The notes under the pieces: model-generated | What the model was told of the DNA's origin: nothing | Databases searched by the model: none | What the model saw: the letters and a program-made list of their open reading frames with translations, nothing else | In this document: positions 62,880 through 64,000 of the stretch, piece after piece | Layout of the letters: every line of letters begins with the position of its first letter | Position numbering within the stretch: position 1 is the stretch's first letter | Assembly (NCBI GenBank): GCA_965223305.1 | Contig: CBDCWT010000074.1 | Coordinates: forward strand, 1 to 64,000 | Reading direction: 5' to 3' | Length of the DNA: 64,000 nt | Origin: CBDCWT01 sp965223305 | Lineage (GTDB): Bacteria > Planctomycetota > Planctomycetia > Pirellulales > Pirellulaceae | Translations under genes and position numbers: made by a program

Positions 62880-63134
62880 CTAAGCGATCGCAGCACGCCG
62901 CCGGGCGCGGCGTATTTCGTAGTAGAAATAGCTGGCCAGACTGCCCAGTACCAGAAAGGGCATCGACATCATAAAGAGGATGCTCCAAAAATATCCCCGC
63001 ACGAGCGACTGATGACCGGGATCGCTGGCCGCCAAGCCTTCCTTGCACGTGGGGCAAGCCTCAGCAAGGCCTTGAGCAAGAACCAGCACGATCGCTGTCG
63101 CGATCAACAGAAGAGGTACGCTGCGCCATTTCAT
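62880..63134 (-). CDS. Small CPTC-motif membrane protein
   Basis: An 84-residue protein with an N-terminal signal or membrane segment (LLLIATAIVLVLAQGLAEA), a CPTCKEGLA motif just after it, and a second segment (YFWSILFMMSMPFLVLGSLASYFY) with a basic tail. Such CPTC proteins occur beside cytochrome c oxidase and SCO/DUF420 genes in planctomycetes. The DUF420 gene lies 270 bp upstream on the same strand, in agreement. A role in oxidase assembly or copper handling is inference. Confidence 0.82.
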   Translation of the reverse strand: MKWRSVPLLLIATAIVLVLAQGLAEACPTCKEGLAASDPGHQSLVRGYFWSILFMMSMPFLVLGSLASYFYYEIRRARRRAAIA

Positions 63135-63307
63135 CAGCGAGTTCCACCAGGACTTCCCACGGGGCCACCAAGCAGTATCGGAATTGTAACGGGAGAAGTT
63201 GAGCCGGGAAAGGCTGTCGGTCAGGCAGGACGAAGCTCCGGCCGAGCCGCGACAAACTTTCTCGACGAGATTTAAGGGTCCCTCCCCGACGTTCTGTCGC
63301 TAGACGA

Positions 63308-63375
63308 CCGTAGCCGAACTCGCCAGAGTTTGGTGAACTGCCGATTCGTCCAAATTCTGGCGAATTCGGCTACAA
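63308..63375. repeat. Inverted-repeat hairpin element
   Basis: The arm gtagccgaactcgccagagt (63308) followed by ttgg pairs with ccaa plus attctggcgaattcggctac (ending 63374), 24-base arms with three mismatches. It is the complete form of the half-repeats seen at 14.87, 15.29, 29.1 and 32.9 kb. A second complete copy is at 63910-63975. Confidence 0.92.
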
Positions 63376-63405
63376 GAACTCCTGAGCGGCATTGCATGTC
63401 CCCCG

Positions 63406-63861
63406 CTACAGATGATACAGCATCCCGTAGACCACCACGCCAGTGATGGACACATAGAGCCAGATCGGAAACGTCCAGCGAGCGAGGGAGCGGTGCTGGG
63501 AACGACGGTCACGCAGGCCCAGTACAATCGTGATGGCTGCCAGCAGCGGCACGGTCGCGGCTAGAATGACGTGCGTGATCAGTACCAAATAGTAGACATA
63601 TCGGAGCGGAAGCAGGGGATTCTCGAACGGCTTGCCCCGCTGGCCCGTGGTTGCGTGCAACAGCTGGTGATAAGTCAGATAGCAGACCAAGAAAGCGACC
63701 GAGACGCCGAAGCAGGCCAACATCGTCCGCTTGTGGGCCCTTTCCCGCCCGCGGCGAATCAAGACATAGCCGATCAGCAGCAGCACAGCCGACAAGGCAT
63801 TCAAGCCGGCATTGACATGCGGCAACCAGCGTACAGCTAGTTCCAACGTGAGACCCCCCAC
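63406..63861 (-). CDS. DUF420 membrane protein
   Basis: A 151-residue protein with four membrane segments: LPHVNAGLNALSAVLLLIGYVL, MLACFGVSVAFLVCYLTYH, LVLITHVILAATVPLLAAITI and TFPIWLYVSITGVVVYGMLY. The His-rich positions in HVNAG, HKRTM and THVILA are the DUF420 pattern. The family is linked with heme-copper oxidase clusters (CtaM-like role in some bacteria). The CPTC protein follows it. Length and pattern are complete. Confidence 0.92.
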   Translation of the reverse strand: MGGLTLELAVRWLPHVNAGLNALSAVLLLIGYVLIRRGRERAHKRTMLACFGVSVAFLVCYLTYHQLLHATTGQRGKPFENPLLPLRYVYYLVLITHVILAATVPLLAAITIVLGLRDRRSQHRSLARWTFPIWLYVSITGVVVYGMLYHL

Positions 63862-63909
63862 ACCCTACGCCGTTAAGAACTTTTCCCCGACGTTCTGCCG
63901 CTATCCGAT

Positions 63910-63975
63910 CGTAGCCGAACTCGCCAGAGTTTGGCGGACTGCCGATTCGTCCAAATTCTGGCGAATTCGGCTACA
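63910..63975. repeat. Inverted-repeat hairpin element, second copy
   Basis: The same structure as at 63308-63375: gtagccgaactcgccagagt on the left and attctggcgaattcggctac on the right, with a short central spacer (cggactgccgattcgt). The 600-bp spacing brackets the DUF420 gene with two copies in the same orientation. Confidence 0.92.
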
Positions 63976-64000
63976 AGCAATTGTTAACGGCTTTGCCCTA

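Overview
The window looks like chromosome of a planctomycete of the Pirellulales type. Evidence: a DUF1559 prepilin-like protein with its N-terminal KAGFTVVELL signal, a formylglycine sulfatase, an NPCBM-domain protein, a PQQ-type beta-propeller protein, a MoxR/DUF58/BatA/VWA/squalene-cyclase-repeat operon, small membrane proteins opening with an NPY motif, and a very high load of hairpin-forming intergenic repeats. There is one tRNA (Arg-TCT), no rRNA and no CRISPR array.

Layout. 0-8.5 kb: an Uma2-type gene split by an IS256-family element, tRNA-Arg, a VapC/Phd-type toxin-antitoxin pair, then a nitrilase-family hydrolase, a TIM-barrel isomerase-like protein and a creatininase-family protein among repeats. 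8.6-14.6 kb: a minus-strand flagellar block (FlhA, FlhF, FlhG-like ATPase, small membrane protein, FliA/WhiG sigma factor). 15.6-20.2 kb: lipoprotein/membrane protein, ABC ATPase and SDR genes carrying about eight single-base frameshifts. 20.4-22.5 kb: MocA-like and XdhC proteins (molybdenum cofactor side) plus a small monooxygenase. 22.9-25.7 kb: csrA, then a 146-bp tandem repeat array split by an IS4-family element. 25.7-33.6 kb: lipoprotein hydrolase, DegT aminotransferase, second csrA, TPR protein, RmlD-like reductase and membrane proteins. 33.8-48.9 kb: a long minus-strand operon, mostly with overlapping start and stop codons: small membrane protein, PQQ propeller, MoxR, DUF58, BatA-like VWA, large VWA protein, a long DUF4175-like protein (frameshifted 3' half), a small secreted protein, a cyclase-repeat protein and an NPCBM protein. 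49-57 kb: double alpha/beta hydrolase, orphan antitoxin, HD protein, LRR protein, kinase remnant, sulfatase and inverted-repeat elements. 57-60.5 kb: small membrane proteins, a GyrB-like protein that has lost its ATP-binding motifs, and unknown proteins. 60.4-62.5 kb: DUF1559 plus an STN-like partner. 62.9-63.9 kb: a CPTC membrane protein and a DUF420 protein, both typical of cytochrome oxidase neighbourhoods.

Three things stand out. First, both insertion sequences can be delimited to the base from target duplications (8 bp and 12 bp), and removing the first restores a complete 204-codon Uma2 gene. Second, the protein at 57944-59020 keeps the GyrB transducer signature but not the GHKL ATP site, a possible standalone pseudo-gyrase subunit. 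Third, intergenic space is dominated by at least eight families of hairpin-forming repeats, including a long nested foldback at 33575-33773 that supplies the stop codons of two convergent genes. Frameshifts cluster in two zones (15.6-18.9 and 36.1-38.7 kb). Because coding character continues across each indel without nonsense mutations, sequencing error is at least as likely as gene decay.
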